Positions 1 to 6,076 of a DNA stretch of 9,250 nucleotides are shown piece by piece. The DNA is from Planctomycetota bacterium (GTDB lineage Bacteria; Planctomycetota; SZUA-567). The notes beneath the pieces were generated by a model. The model made no database searches and had not been told where the DNA came from. It saw only the letters and a list, made by a program, of their open reading frames with translations. Position 1 is the stretch's first letter; each line of letters opens with the position of its first letter. The stretch lies in the NCBI GenBank assembly GCA_020861125.1, contig JAJBSZ010000337.1, positions 1 to 9,250 of the forward strand. The letters are read 5' to 3'. The position numbers were made by a program, and so were the translations under genes.

Positions 1-1023
1 GATCTCGGTGGTCCGGAAGATCTCGAAATCCTCGGTCCGGCGCAGCCAGTGGCGGCTGCCGAAGTGGGCGGCCAGCATGGCGACCGCCGCGCCCAGCAGG
101 AGCGAGAGGGCGGCCGCGAACATGGACTTGGCGGCGGTGTCGGCGAATTCATCCGCCTTCACCCGCGCCTGGGCCATGGCGGTATTGATGTATTCGCGCG
201 CCTCGTGGACTTCTTCCCGCGCCTCGTCGATGGCATACTTGGCCTGGTTGACGCTGCGGTTGTAGAGGGCCAGGGCACTGTCAACCGCCTGCTCCGCTTC
301 CGGGCGGGTAAGGTTGCGGGTGCGCTTGAGGCCGGCGACGGCGTTGTCCCGATCGTTGTCGCTGGTGATGGTGGCGAGGCGATTCTGCTGCTTGTCCAGG
401 AAAGCGCCAATGATGGCGTCGTAGTTATTGGCATCGAGGCGGATCTGGTTCAGGGTGGACCGGAGGTCGGCCCGGGCGGCGCGGATCTGACCCTGAAGGT
501 AGTCGGGCTGCAAGGTGGGAATGCCGGTGTCAGCCAGAACTTCAGAAACATCCTGGGCCATTTCCTGCGGTTCAAAATCGATATTCACGTTCTTGCCGAT
601 GTAATCCACCGCGCCCGAGGCGAGGTCGGCAATGCCGCCGCCGACACCGGAGACCACCGAGGCGGCGCCGGAGCCGACGGTTTCCACCGCCGAACCCACG
701 GTCCGGGCAGCGCTGCTCATCGCCTGCATGCCGATGATGGCGCCAACCAGGAGCAGGGTGGCCCAGGTCATGAAGCCATGCTCATACCCGCGCACGCCGC
801 CCAGGAAACCGGCCATATAACCGCCAGCGGCGAGGCTCACGATGATGGTGAGTATCGACCAAATGCCGAAAGTGGTGCCCAACCCGGAAAACGGGGTGTT
901 GGACATGGGATCAATAACGGTAAAGCCGAGGGCGATACCCAGCATTCCCATGATCATGGAAACAGCCAAGGCGGTGACGACCCCGGCCAAAACCGCCCGC
1001 CAGGAAAATCGTGTCTTGAACAT
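1..1023 (-). CDS. PhnA-like membrane protein, C-terminus cut by window edge
   Basis: This minus-strand frame is open from an ATG at 1023 to the window edge: 341 codons with no stop, so the C-terminus is missing. A strong Shine-Dalgarno, AGGAG five bases before the ATG, fixes the start. The N-terminus (FSWRAVLAGVVTALAV, then GMLGIALGFTVIDP) resembles, from memory, the small 'PhnA-like' membrane proteins of proteobacteria. Likely membrane segments are residues 10-34, 52-73 and 84-103, the second ending in a GGYMAGFLGG motif, then a Gly/Ser/Ala-rich linker (105-140). Residues 145-298 are polar and helical, with charged Glu/Arg/Lys/Gln heptad-like stretches (262-295) suggesting a coiled coil, and a fourth membrane segment lies at 300-322. 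The middle domain would face one side of the membrane between segments three and four. No enzymatic motif is visible and the function is unknown; the long helical insertion is unlike the short family members I recall. Confidence 0.8.
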   Translation of the reverse strand, partial: MFKTRFSWRAVLAGVVTALAVSMIMGMLGIALGFTVIDPMSNTPFSGLGTTFGIWSILTIIVSLAAGGYMAGFLGGVRGYEHGFMTWATLLLVGAIIGMQAMSSAARTVGSAVETVGSGAASVVSGVGGGIADLASGAVDYIGKNVNIDFEPQEMAQDVSEVLADTGIPTLQPDYLQGQIRAARADLRSTLNQIRLDANNYDAIIGAFLDKQQNRLATITSDNDRDNAVAGLKRTRNLTRPEAEQAVDSALALYNRSVNQAKYAIDEAREEVHEAREYINTAMAQARVKADEFADTAAKSMFAAALSLLLGAAVAMLAAHFGSRHWLRRTEDFEIFRTTEI

Positions 1024-1055
1024 AACTTCTCCTTTTGCAAATAAAAATCCTACCC

Positions 1056-1091
1056 CGTATGTATTTTTTTAACGTACCTAGTGTACATACG
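1056..1091. promoter_or_regulatory. Inverted repeat upstream of the membrane protein gene, possible operator
   Basis: CGTATGTA at 1056-1063 is matched by its exact reverse complement TACATACG at 1084-1091, separated by 20 bases that include a run of seven T. It lies 33 to 68 bases upstream of the ATG at 1023, in the AT-rich stretch where a promoter is expected. The 28-base centre-to-centre spacing is about 2.7 helical turns, which could suit a dimeric regulator, but no regulator is known and 8-base arms can arise by chance. A hairpin with a 20-base loop is the alternative reading. No good -35/-10 pair is visible. Confidence 0.3.
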
Positions 1092-1276
1092 CTCTCTGTT
1101 TGTGTATCTTGCGGCGTGAGGGCATCCTTTACCGATCCTCGTTTTTCGAATCGGGTTGAACCGGTTGCCGGCGGCACTCCTGGTGGGCTGGAAGACGGCG
1201 GCCGCTGCCTGGTCTCGGCCCGGGCCGGCCGTGGATATGGCGACGATGGCAGAAGGTTGAGGCGTGTGGAAACCAA

Positions 1277-1306
1277 ACCACCGCCTCCCCTTAGGAAGAC
1301 GGTGGT
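1277..1306 (-). terminator. Intrinsic terminator after the 467-residue protein gene
   Basis: Read on the minus strand, ACCACCGTCTTCC pairs along 13 positions (two of them G-U) with GGGAGGCGGTGGT around a four-base TAAG loop, followed directly by TTGGTTT. The hairpin begins 35 bases after the TAA stop at 1342-1344. Stem length, tight loop and T-rich tail fit a Rho-independent terminator on the minus strand; there is no T tract on the plus side. A second 11-base perfect inverted repeat (1278-1288 with 1318-1328) shares the same left arm and could form a competing stem. Confidence 0.65.
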
Positions 1307-1341
1307 GGTTGCCAACTGGAGGCGGTGGGTCGGTGGGCGGA

Positions 1342-2745
1342 TTATTTTCGCCGCCGCCGCCGCCGTTTTTTATTGCCGCCAGGTTCGGATTTCGCTCCCT
1401 TGTCGGCCTTTTTCTTGCCAGGCGGCGGCGCGTCATGGCCGCGCTGTTCCGGATGCACGTCGTCGTAATCCGGTTCGAGGTATTTGGCGGCGAAGGATAT
1501 TTCGCTGGCGGGTGGTTCACGCCGGCTGTCGTACAGCGTCTTGTCCCACAGCCCCATTTCCACCCCCCGGGCGTGCACGGCGATGGCCGGCGCCAGGGCG
1601 GTGAGGGTGATCAGGTCTTCCCAGGGAATACCCGCCAGGCAGGCCTGGATCTCCGGGCCGTTCACCTCCGCCAGCGCCGGGTCGCCAGCGAGGAGGAGGA
1701 CATGGGCGGCGGCCAGGCTCTGGGCGATGGCGGCTTCCCGGTCCAGGCGTTGCCAGGAATCGGGGGGAATAAACCCGAGGGGATTTTCTTCCAGCGGCGC
1801 TTTCGGGAACGTCCGCCAGGCCAAATCCACCGGCGTCCCGACCAGGGAAGGATCCCACCCTCGCCAGGCCGACAGGTGCCGCGAAGCCGCCAGCGCCAGG
1901 GAATGTTGACGCGTTTTGGCCAGCGCCACCCGTTCCGGGTCGGGATCCAGGCCGGCGATGATGGACCAGGCGCTTTGCCGCCACACCATATCGGTAAGGG
2001 CAGGGTCCCCGTCGGGCGGGGTGTAGTCGCCCAACCGGGCGCGGTCGTTTTCCTCAACGGCGGCGGTATAGAGGTCGAAATCCCGGCTGTCCCCCGAAGC
2101 GCGGGCGGCGGCGAGCATCAGGGCCAACTGCAGCGGCCCGGTGTCCGGGTCCGGACGGGAGATGTCGCCGTCCGGCGCCGGTTTTCCGTCCATGCCGTGG
2201 AGCCGGAATTTTTCCCGCTTCAACCGGTCCATCCATTTGCCGGCGATGGAGCGGAATTTTTCCTGGCTCTCGGGGGCGATGGCCGCGGTCATCAGACCAC
2301 GGCTCACGGCGAAGGCCCAGGCCACGTGGTTGACCACCCGGGGCTGGGCATAAAACCCGCGGCCGTCGGTGGCGAGCCCGCCGACGAGAAAGGATTTGGG
2401 CGCCACCGTGGCCAGGCGGATGAGCCCGCCGATGAGGCGGTCGAGAATGGCCTCGTCGCCGGGCGCCTCGATGCCGATCTCCAGACGGAGAAGATAGCCG
2501 TCGAACAAGAGGGCATGGTTGCGGCAGGTGTGGTAAAAGCCGCCGCCTTCCCCAAGGGGGTTCGGCAGGTTATTGCGCGCTTCCTTGGCGGTGGCGAAGG
2601 CCTTGGAGGGAAAGTCATCGGGGCTGGAGGCGTAGTCGTACGGCAGGCCGATCTTCCGGAAGAGGAATTTTTGTTCCACCGCCGACTGGACCCGGCGGAT
2701 GACGTCGTCGAGATACAGGGGTTCGGTTTCAGGTGCGGTCGTCAT
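1342..2745 (-). CDS. Conserved-looking protein of unknown function, poly-Arg tail
   Basis: I do not recognise this 467-residue protein. It has no signal peptide or membrane segment and is probably cytoplasmic. It is largely helical, with amphipathic helix pairs throughout, for example 15-30, 97-115, 137-155, 160-178, 204-217 and 337-358. A glycine/aromatic stretch GGGFYHTCRNHALLFDGYLL (67-86) and HVAWAFAVSRGL (140-151) look like conserved core motifs. Repeated helical hairpins with Trp, His and Asp in the connecting loops recall alpha/alpha-toroid folds such as six-hairpin glycosidases, but this is weak inference and no catalytic pair is identifiable. The last 25 residues are disordered and strongly basic (GKKKADKGAKSE, then KKRRRRRRK), suggesting binding to a polyanion. 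The start at 2745 has no Shine-Dalgarno; it follows the stop of the upstream small membrane protein by 7 bases, so translation probably depends on coupling. A terminator follows. Confidence 0.75.
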   Translation of the reverse strand: MTTAPETEPLYLDDVIRRVQSAVEQKFLFRKIGLPYDYASSPDDFPSKAFATAKEARNNLPNPLGEGGGFYHTCRNHALLFDGYLLRLEIGIEAPGDEAILDRLIGGLIRLATVAPKSFLVGGLATDGRGFYAQPRVVNHVAWAFAVSRGLMTAAIAPESQEKFRSIAGKWMDRLKREKFRLHGMDGKPAPDGDISRPDPDTGPLQLALMLAAARASGDSRDFDLYTAAVEENDRARLGDYTPPDGDPALTDMVWRQSAWSIIAGLDPDPERVALAKTRQHSLALAASRHLSAWRGWDPSLVGTPVDLAWRTFPKAPLEENPLGFIPPDSWQRLDREAAIAQSLAAAHVLLLAGDPALAEVNGPEIQACLAGIPWEDLITLTALAPAIAVHARGVEMGLWDKTLYDSRREPPASEISFAAKYLEPDYDDVHPEQRGHDAPPPGKKKADKGAKSEPGGNKKRRRRRRK

Positions 2746-2752
2746 GGGAGGT

Positions 2753-3217
2753 TCATTTCGTTATGGCCATTTCTTCGGCGAGGAAGGACACCACCCGTTC
2801 CTCCTCATCCAGGGTAAGGAGAACCCGTCGGGTCCGGTCCGGTTCGATGCTGGTAAACAACACATAGACCGAATAAGGAACAAAACTGTTGGTCGCATAG
2901 TCTTCCAGCCGCCGCCGGCTGTCGGGGATCCGGACGCCCGGCAGGAACAGTTCTTCCCCCAGATCCCGCAGGCGTCCGTAGTCGGCCTGCCGCGCCGCCG
3001 CCAGAAATGCTGCCAGCCGTTCCTCGTCGACTGACCCGGTCGATGCCGCCGTCGTCGGGGAAGCCGGCGGCCGGGAAGGGGCAAACAGCAGCCAGCCGAG
3101 GCCCAGGGCGAGGGCGAACACCAGAGCCAAAGCCACCGCGAACCACCGCAACCGGATCCCTCCGGCCGGCTTGTGGTCGGGGAATTCCGGCTGGAATGGT
3201 GATGGAACTTCTCGCAT
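2753..3217 (-). CDS. Small single-pass membrane protein, unknown function
   Basis: This 154-residue protein has a short N-terminal tail (1-22), one hydrophobic segment at about 24-45 (WFAVALALVFALALGLGWLL), a Pro/Ala/Thr/Ser-rich linker (47-62) and a C-terminal domain of about 90 residues. The charge pattern (Arg22 and Arg24 before the segment) predicts N-in topology, with the C-terminal domain outside the cytoplasmic membrane. That domain reads as a helix pair (64-90), then a beta-rich section (YSVYVLFTSIEPDRTRRVLL) with an acidic turn DEEE at 137-140, like a compact alpha+beta fold, but I recognise no family. The ATG at 3217 is preceded by GGAGAG with 7 bases of spacing, which supports this start over the alternatives. 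It is the first gene of a two-gene unit with the 467-residue protein; the close spacing implies joint expression. The function is unknown. Confidence 0.7.
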   Translation of the reverse strand: MREVPSPFQPEFPDHKPAGGIRLRWFAVALALVFALALGLGWLLFAPSRPPASPTTAASTGSVDEERLAAFLAAARQADYGRLRDLGEELFLPGVRIPDSRRRLEDYATNSFVPYSVYVLFTSIEPDRTRRVLLTLDEEERVVSFLAEEMAITK

Positions 3218-3253
3218 GGCGCACGCTCTCCGGACCCGACCGCGGTAGGCCGT

Positions 3254-3282
3254 ATCATATGGGTTTATTCGGCTTTTTCCTA
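3254..3282 (-). promoter_or_regulatory. Possible sigma-70-type promoter for the 3217-1342 unit
   Basis: On the minus strand TATGAT (plus positions 3254-3259) matches a -10 box at five of six positions. A weak -35 (TAGGAA, plus 3277-3282, three of six) lies 17 bases upstream. Transcription would start near 3247 and give a leader of about 30 bases before the ATG at 3217. The AT-rich surroundings in a GC-rich genome support a promoter here, but the -35 is poor. Confidence 0.3.
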
Positions 3283-3363
3283 TAGTTTTTCCGGTGATTT
3301 CCCTTGCAACCCGCCGACCAGTTGCGAAAATGGTACCCGTTTGCGCGTCCCCTGGAGCGTTAT

Positions 3364-3377
3364 CCGGATGCGTCCGG
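3364..3377 (+). other. Leader hairpin with a UNCG-type tetraloop
   Basis: CCGGA (3364-3368) pairs perfectly with TCCGG (3373-3377) around TGCG, which as RNA is UGCG, a member of the very stable UNCG tetraloop class. It is the first of three consecutive hairpins between the AT-rich zone and argH. A five-base stem alone could be chance; its value is as part of the series. Confidence 0.35.
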
Positions 3378-3398
3378 TTCGCCTATCCGCCAGCGCTG

Positions 3399-3422
3399 GG
3401 ACTGTCCGGCCGCCGGCAGTCC
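3399..3422 (+). other. Leader hairpin, ten base pairs with one bulge
   Basis: GGACTG (3399-3404) pairs with CAGTCC (3417-3422), and after a single bulged T at 3405, CCGG (3406-3409) pairs with CCGG (3413-3416) around a three-base loop. The ten GC-rich pairs make it stable. It sits in the middle of the region upstream of argH and is not inside any credible coding sequence, so an RNA structure is a reasonable reading. Confidence 0.4.
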
Positions 3423-3451
3423 GGTCGGGGACGGCTGCGTTCGGCTGCTGA

Positions 3452-3477
3452 GGCCGCCCGGCACCTGTCGGGCGGCC
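3452..3477 (+). promoter_or_regulatory. Terminator-like or operator-like inverted repeat just before argH
   Basis: GGCCGCCCG (3452-3460) and CGGGCGGCC (3469-3477) are exact reverse complements around an eight-base loop, followed by AGTAATTTTATAA. As RNA it resembles an intrinsic terminator with an imperfect U tract, which would make it an attenuator, since it ends 50 bases before the argH start. Alternatively TATAAC at 3486-3491 is a -10 box for argH and the repeat is an operator overlapping the -35 region, where I see no good -35 hexamer. Sequence alone cannot separate the two. Confidence 0.45.
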
Positions 3478-3527
3478 AGTAATTTTATAACCGCCCGGCC
3501 GCGGCGCCGGCGGGAAAGGAAGGGCGT

Positions 3528-4904
3528 ATGGCCAAGATGTGGAAAGGCAGGTTCACCGGCGGCACCCATCCCCTAATGGAGGCGTTCGGTCAATCCATTT
3601 CCTTCGATCAGGAGCTGGGCCGCCAGGATGTGGCCGGCAGTCTGGCCCACGCCAAGATGCTGCACGCGGTCGGGCTGTTGGCCAACAAGGACTATGCGGC
3701 GATTAAAAAGGGCCTCGAGGCCATAGCCCGCGACATGGCGGCGGGCAAACTCCAGTACGACCCCGCCAACGAAGACATCCACATGTCGGTGGAAGCGGAG
3801 CTCACCGCCCGCATCGGCGAGCCGGCCAAGAAGCTCCATACCGGACGTTCCCGAAACGATCAGGTGGCCACCGACCTCCGGCTGTGGACACGGGAAAAAC
3901 AGGACGCGATCAGGGAGCGGCTGCGGGCGGTGATGCTCGCCCTTATGGCGCTGGCGGAACGGGAACGCAAGACCGTGATCCCCGGCTATACCCACCTGCA
4001 GCGGGCCCAGCCGGTGTTGTTGTCGCACCATTTTATGGCCTACGTCGAGATGTTTGGTCGCGATCGCGAGCGTCTGGCCGACTGCCGCCGCCGCACCAAC
4101 CGCCTGCCGTTGGGGTCCGGCGCTCTGGCCGGCACCACCCTGCCCCTGGATCGGGACTTCGTCCGGCGCGAACTCGGCTTCGACGCTCTGTGCGAGAACT
4201 CCATGGACGCGGTGTCGGACCGGGATTTCGTTCTGGAGACCCTGTCCTGCCTTTCCCTCGTCGCCATCCACACCAGCCGGCTGGCCGAGGACGTGATCCT
4301 CTGGACCTCATCCGAATGGGGGTTGGCCAAGCTGGATGACGCCTGGTCCACCGGCAGTTCCATCATGCCGCAGAAACGCAACCCGGATCTGCTGGAGCTC
4401 ACCCGGGGCAAAACCGGTCGGGTCGTCGGTGCCCTGGTGTCCCTGCTCATGACGGTCAAGGGCCTGCCCATGACCTACAACCGCGATCTTCAGGAGGACA
4501 AGGAGCCGCTGTTCGACGCCGTGCGGACGGTGGATTTCGTCCTGGAATGTCTGGCCGCGTTTCTCCCCACCCTGGTTTTCGACCGGGACCGGGCGCGGTC
4601 GATGCTGGCGGACGGCTTTCTTGAAGCCACGGTGCTGGCGGAATACCTGGTGGAAAAGGGCCTGCCGTTCCGGAGCGCCCATGAGGTGTCCGGCGGTCTG
4701 GTGCGTCTGGCGGAGGAAACCGGCCGCAATCTTCGGGACCTCGACCACGACGAACTGCGCGCCGCGAGTCCTCTCATCGGCATCGACATCTACCGGCGTC
4801 TGGATCCGGCCTTGACCCCGGGCAGTTACCGCTCGGCGGGCGGCGCCAGCCCGGGCAGCGTCAGCCGCGCCCTGCGGGTATGGAAAAAAAGGCTGGCGCC
4901 ATGA
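3528..4904 (+). CDS. argH: Argininosuccinate lyase
   Basis: It catalyses the last step of arginine biosynthesis, splitting argininosuccinate into arginine and fumarate; cytoplasmic, and homotetrameric in the family. The 458 residues match the usual family length. The fumarase/aspartase superfamily landmarks are in order: KLHTGRSRNDQVATDLRLW near residues 105-123, the GYTHLQRAQPV region with the catalytic-base histidine at 156, the SMDAVSDRDFVLE segment, and the signature loop GSSIMPQKRNPD at 276-287 with the catalytic serine. The C-terminal SAGGASPGSVSRAL corresponds to the conserved GGxxPxxV segment near the end of family members. The ATG at 3528 follows AAGGAAGG with four bases of spacing and gives the standard MAKMWKGRF N-terminus. 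It is the first gene of a two-gene unit; its TGA overlaps the ATG of dxr. Inverted repeats just upstream suggest regulated transcription. No other arginine gene is in view. Confidence 0.97.
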   Translation: MAKMWKGRFTGGTHPLMEAFGQSISFDQELGRQDVAGSLAHAKMLHAVGLLANKDYAAIKKGLEAIARDMAAGKLQYDPANEDIHMSVEAELTARIGEPAKKLHTGRSRNDQVATDLRLWTREKQDAIRERLRAVMLALMALAERERKTVIPGYTHLQRAQPVLLSHHFMAYVEMFGRDRERLADCRRRTNRLPLGSGALAGTTLPLDRDFVRRELGFDALCENSMDAVSDRDFVLETLSCLSLVAIHTSRLAEDVILWTSSEWGLAKLDDAWSTGSSIMPQKRNPDLLELTRGKTGRVVGALVSLLMTVKGLPMTYNRDLQEDKEPLFDAVRTVDFVLECLAAFLPTLVFDRDRARSMLADGFLEATVLAEYLVEKGLPFRSAHEVSGGLVRLAEETGRNLRDLDHDELRAASPLIGIDIYRRLDPALTPGSYRSAGGASPGSVSRALRVWKKRLAP

Positions 4905-6061
4905 AGACGGTGATCGTACTCGGCGCCACCGGTTCGGTGGGCGGCAGCGTTCTGGCGGTGGTGCGCGACCATCCCGACGCCTTCCGGGTGGTCGGCCTGG
5001 TGGCCGGACGCGGCGGGGAAAAATTGGCGGCACTGGCCCGGGAATTTCCCGACGCCGCGGTGGCGTTGGGCCGCGGCACCGACAGCGGCCTCTTTGCCGG
5101 CGCCATCTCCGAATCGGGACGGCGCGGTCGTTTTTACGCTGAACCGGACGGAGCCCTGCGCCTTCTCGCCGAAGTGGAAGCCGACATCTGCGTGGCGGCG
5201 GTCGCCGGAACCGCCGGCCTGGAACTGGCCTTTGCCGCCGCCGCCCGGGGCATGCGGATTCTCCTCGCCAACAAAGAGGTACTGGTATCGGCGGGCCGCC
5301 TGTTCATGGACGCCGCCCGGGCCGGCGGCGCCCGGGTATTGCCGCTGGATTCGGAACACACCGCTCTGTGGCAGTGCCTTGAAAACCATCCGACGGAGGA
5401 AGTGGAAAAGCTGATCATCACCGCCAGCGGCGGGCCGTTCCGGGAGTGGCCGGTGGAGCGCATGGCCGAGGCGACGCCAGCCGACGCTCTGGCCCATCCG
5501 GTCTGGCGCATGGGGGCCAAAATCAGCGTCGACTCCGCCACCCTGGCCAACAAGGCGTTGGAACTGATGGAAGCGCACCAGCTATTCGGTTTCGCCTGGG
5601 ACGCCATGGAAATCGTCGTCCACCGGCAGTCGGCGGTGCACGGCCTGATCGAGTTCGTCGACGGTTCAATTCTGGCCCATCTCGGCATTTGCGATATGCG
5701 CCAGCCCATCGCCTACATGCTGTTTTATCCCCACCGGCGGCCCAACCGCCTGCCGCGGATGGATCTGGTGGCCCTCGGCCGGCTGGACTTCGAGGCGCCG
5801 GATGTCGACCGCTTTCCGCTGCTCCGCCTCGGCCTGGAGGCGGGCCGGCGCGGCGGCAAATACCCCGCCTGTTATAACGCGGCCAACGAGGCCGCGGTGG
5901 AATTGTTTTTACAAAACCGCCTGCCCTTCCCCGGTATCGCCGACGCGGTAGCCCGCGCCATGGCCGGGTGCGATCGGGGGGATTTCAGCCGGTTGGATCA
6001 GGTCTTCGCCGTGCATGAACAGGCGCGCCGCGCCGTCCTGGAATTTGCCGGCCGGGCCTAA
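4901..6061 (+). CDS. dxr: 1-deoxy-D-xylulose 5-phosphate reductoisomerase
   Basis: It converts DXP to 2-C-methyl-D-erythritol 4-phosphate using NADPH and a divalent cation, the first committed step of the MEP isoprenoid pathway in the cytoplasm. The N-terminal NADPH-binding loop is GATGSVG (8-14); LLANKEVLVSAG (121-132) and LPLDSEHTALWQ (147-158) follow. Counterparts of the E. coli active-site residues are visible: metal ligands Asp150, Glu152 and Glu221 (NKALELMEA), Ser177 in the ASGGPF loop, His199 and Trp202 in HPVW, and His248. I chose the ATG at 4901, which gives 386 residues and the family start MKTVIVLGATGSVG. An in-frame ATG at 4880 would add seven residues inside argH. The 4901 start overlaps the argH stop as ATGA, implying translational coupling. 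HPQS of E. coli reads HRQS here (241-244), a small oddity. The usual neighbours cdsA, uppS and rseP are absent; a convergent gene follows. Confidence 0.97.
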   Translation: MKTVIVLGATGSVGGSVLAVVRDHPDAFRVVGLVAGRGGEKLAALAREFPDAAVALGRGTDSGLFAGAISESGRRGRFYAEPDGALRLLAEVEADICVAAVAGTAGLELAFAAAARGMRILLANKEVLVSAGRLFMDAARAGGARVLPLDSEHTALWQCLENHPTEEVEKLIITASGGPFREWPVERMAEATPADALAHPVWRMGAKISVDSATLANKALELMEAHQLFGFAWDAMEIVVHRQSAVHGLIEFVDGSILAHLGICDMRQPIAYMLFYPHRRPNRLPRMDLVALGRLDFEAPDVDRFPLLRLGLEAGRRGGKYPACYNAANEAAVELFLQNRLPFPGIADAVARAMAGCDRGDFSRLDQVFAVHEQARRAVLEFAGRA

Positions 6062-6076
6062 TCCACCGGGCGGAGG

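Larger units (their letters stand above)
1024..1341. other. Non-coding intergenic region (318 bases)
   Basis: Both flanking genes run on the minus strand: the membrane protein starts at 1023 and the 467-residue protein stops at 1342. The part nearest 1023 (about 1030-1090) is markedly AT-rich against the GC-rich background and is where the promoter of the membrane protein should lie; it also carries an 8-base inverted repeat. The far end carries a terminator hairpin for the upstream gene. Open frames crossing this stretch look like chance GC-rich frames: they read as low-complexity Arg/Pro/Gly and have no recognisable domain. Between about 1100 and 1270 I see nothing that I can assign. Confidence 0.6.
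3218..3527. other. Divergent intergenic region with structured argH leader (310 bases)
   Basis: It separates two divergently transcribed units: the small membrane protein (minus) and argH (plus). The left third (about 3250-3300) is AT-rich and is the likely promoter zone for one or both directions. The rest is GC-rich and holds three hairpins on the plus strand (3364-3377, 3399-3422, 3452-3477). One plus-strand frame is open from a TTG at 3304 through the region and into argH, but its translation is Arg/Pro/Gly-rich, resembles nothing I know and overlaps argH out of frame, so I do not call it. I checked for a tRNA (a GGTTCG is present at 3375-3380) and found no matching T stem or acceptor stem. 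Confidence 0.6.

Noticed and set aside
49..1044. Plus-strand open frame of 331 codons opposite the left-edge gene
   Set aside because: It is the shadow of the minus-strand membrane protein: the translation is Gly/His/Ala-rich with no domain, while the opposite strand has a strong Shine-Dalgarno and a recognisable membrane protein.
1264..2817. Plus-strand open frame of 517 codons over the 467-residue gene
   Set aside because: It is longer than the gene I chose, but its translation is Gly/Arg/His/Pro-rich low complexity. The minus frame has natural composition, helical periodicity, a matching upstream gene and a terminator right after its stop.
3340..3400. Possible tRNA (GGTTCG followed by a CC-containing stretch)
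   Set aside because: The T stem does not pair and no seven-base acceptor stem or D arm could be placed at the right distances.
3304..3576. Possible small gene from a TTG start ahead of argH
   Set aside because: There is no Shine-Dalgarno, the product is Arg/Pro-rich, it overlaps argH out of frame, and the region contains three hairpins better explained as RNA or operator structure.
4880..4900. Upstream ATG at 4880 as the dxr start
   Set aside because: The family N-terminus begins at the ATG at 4901, the extra MEKKAGA residues are not typical, and 4901 gives the usual ATGA coupling.
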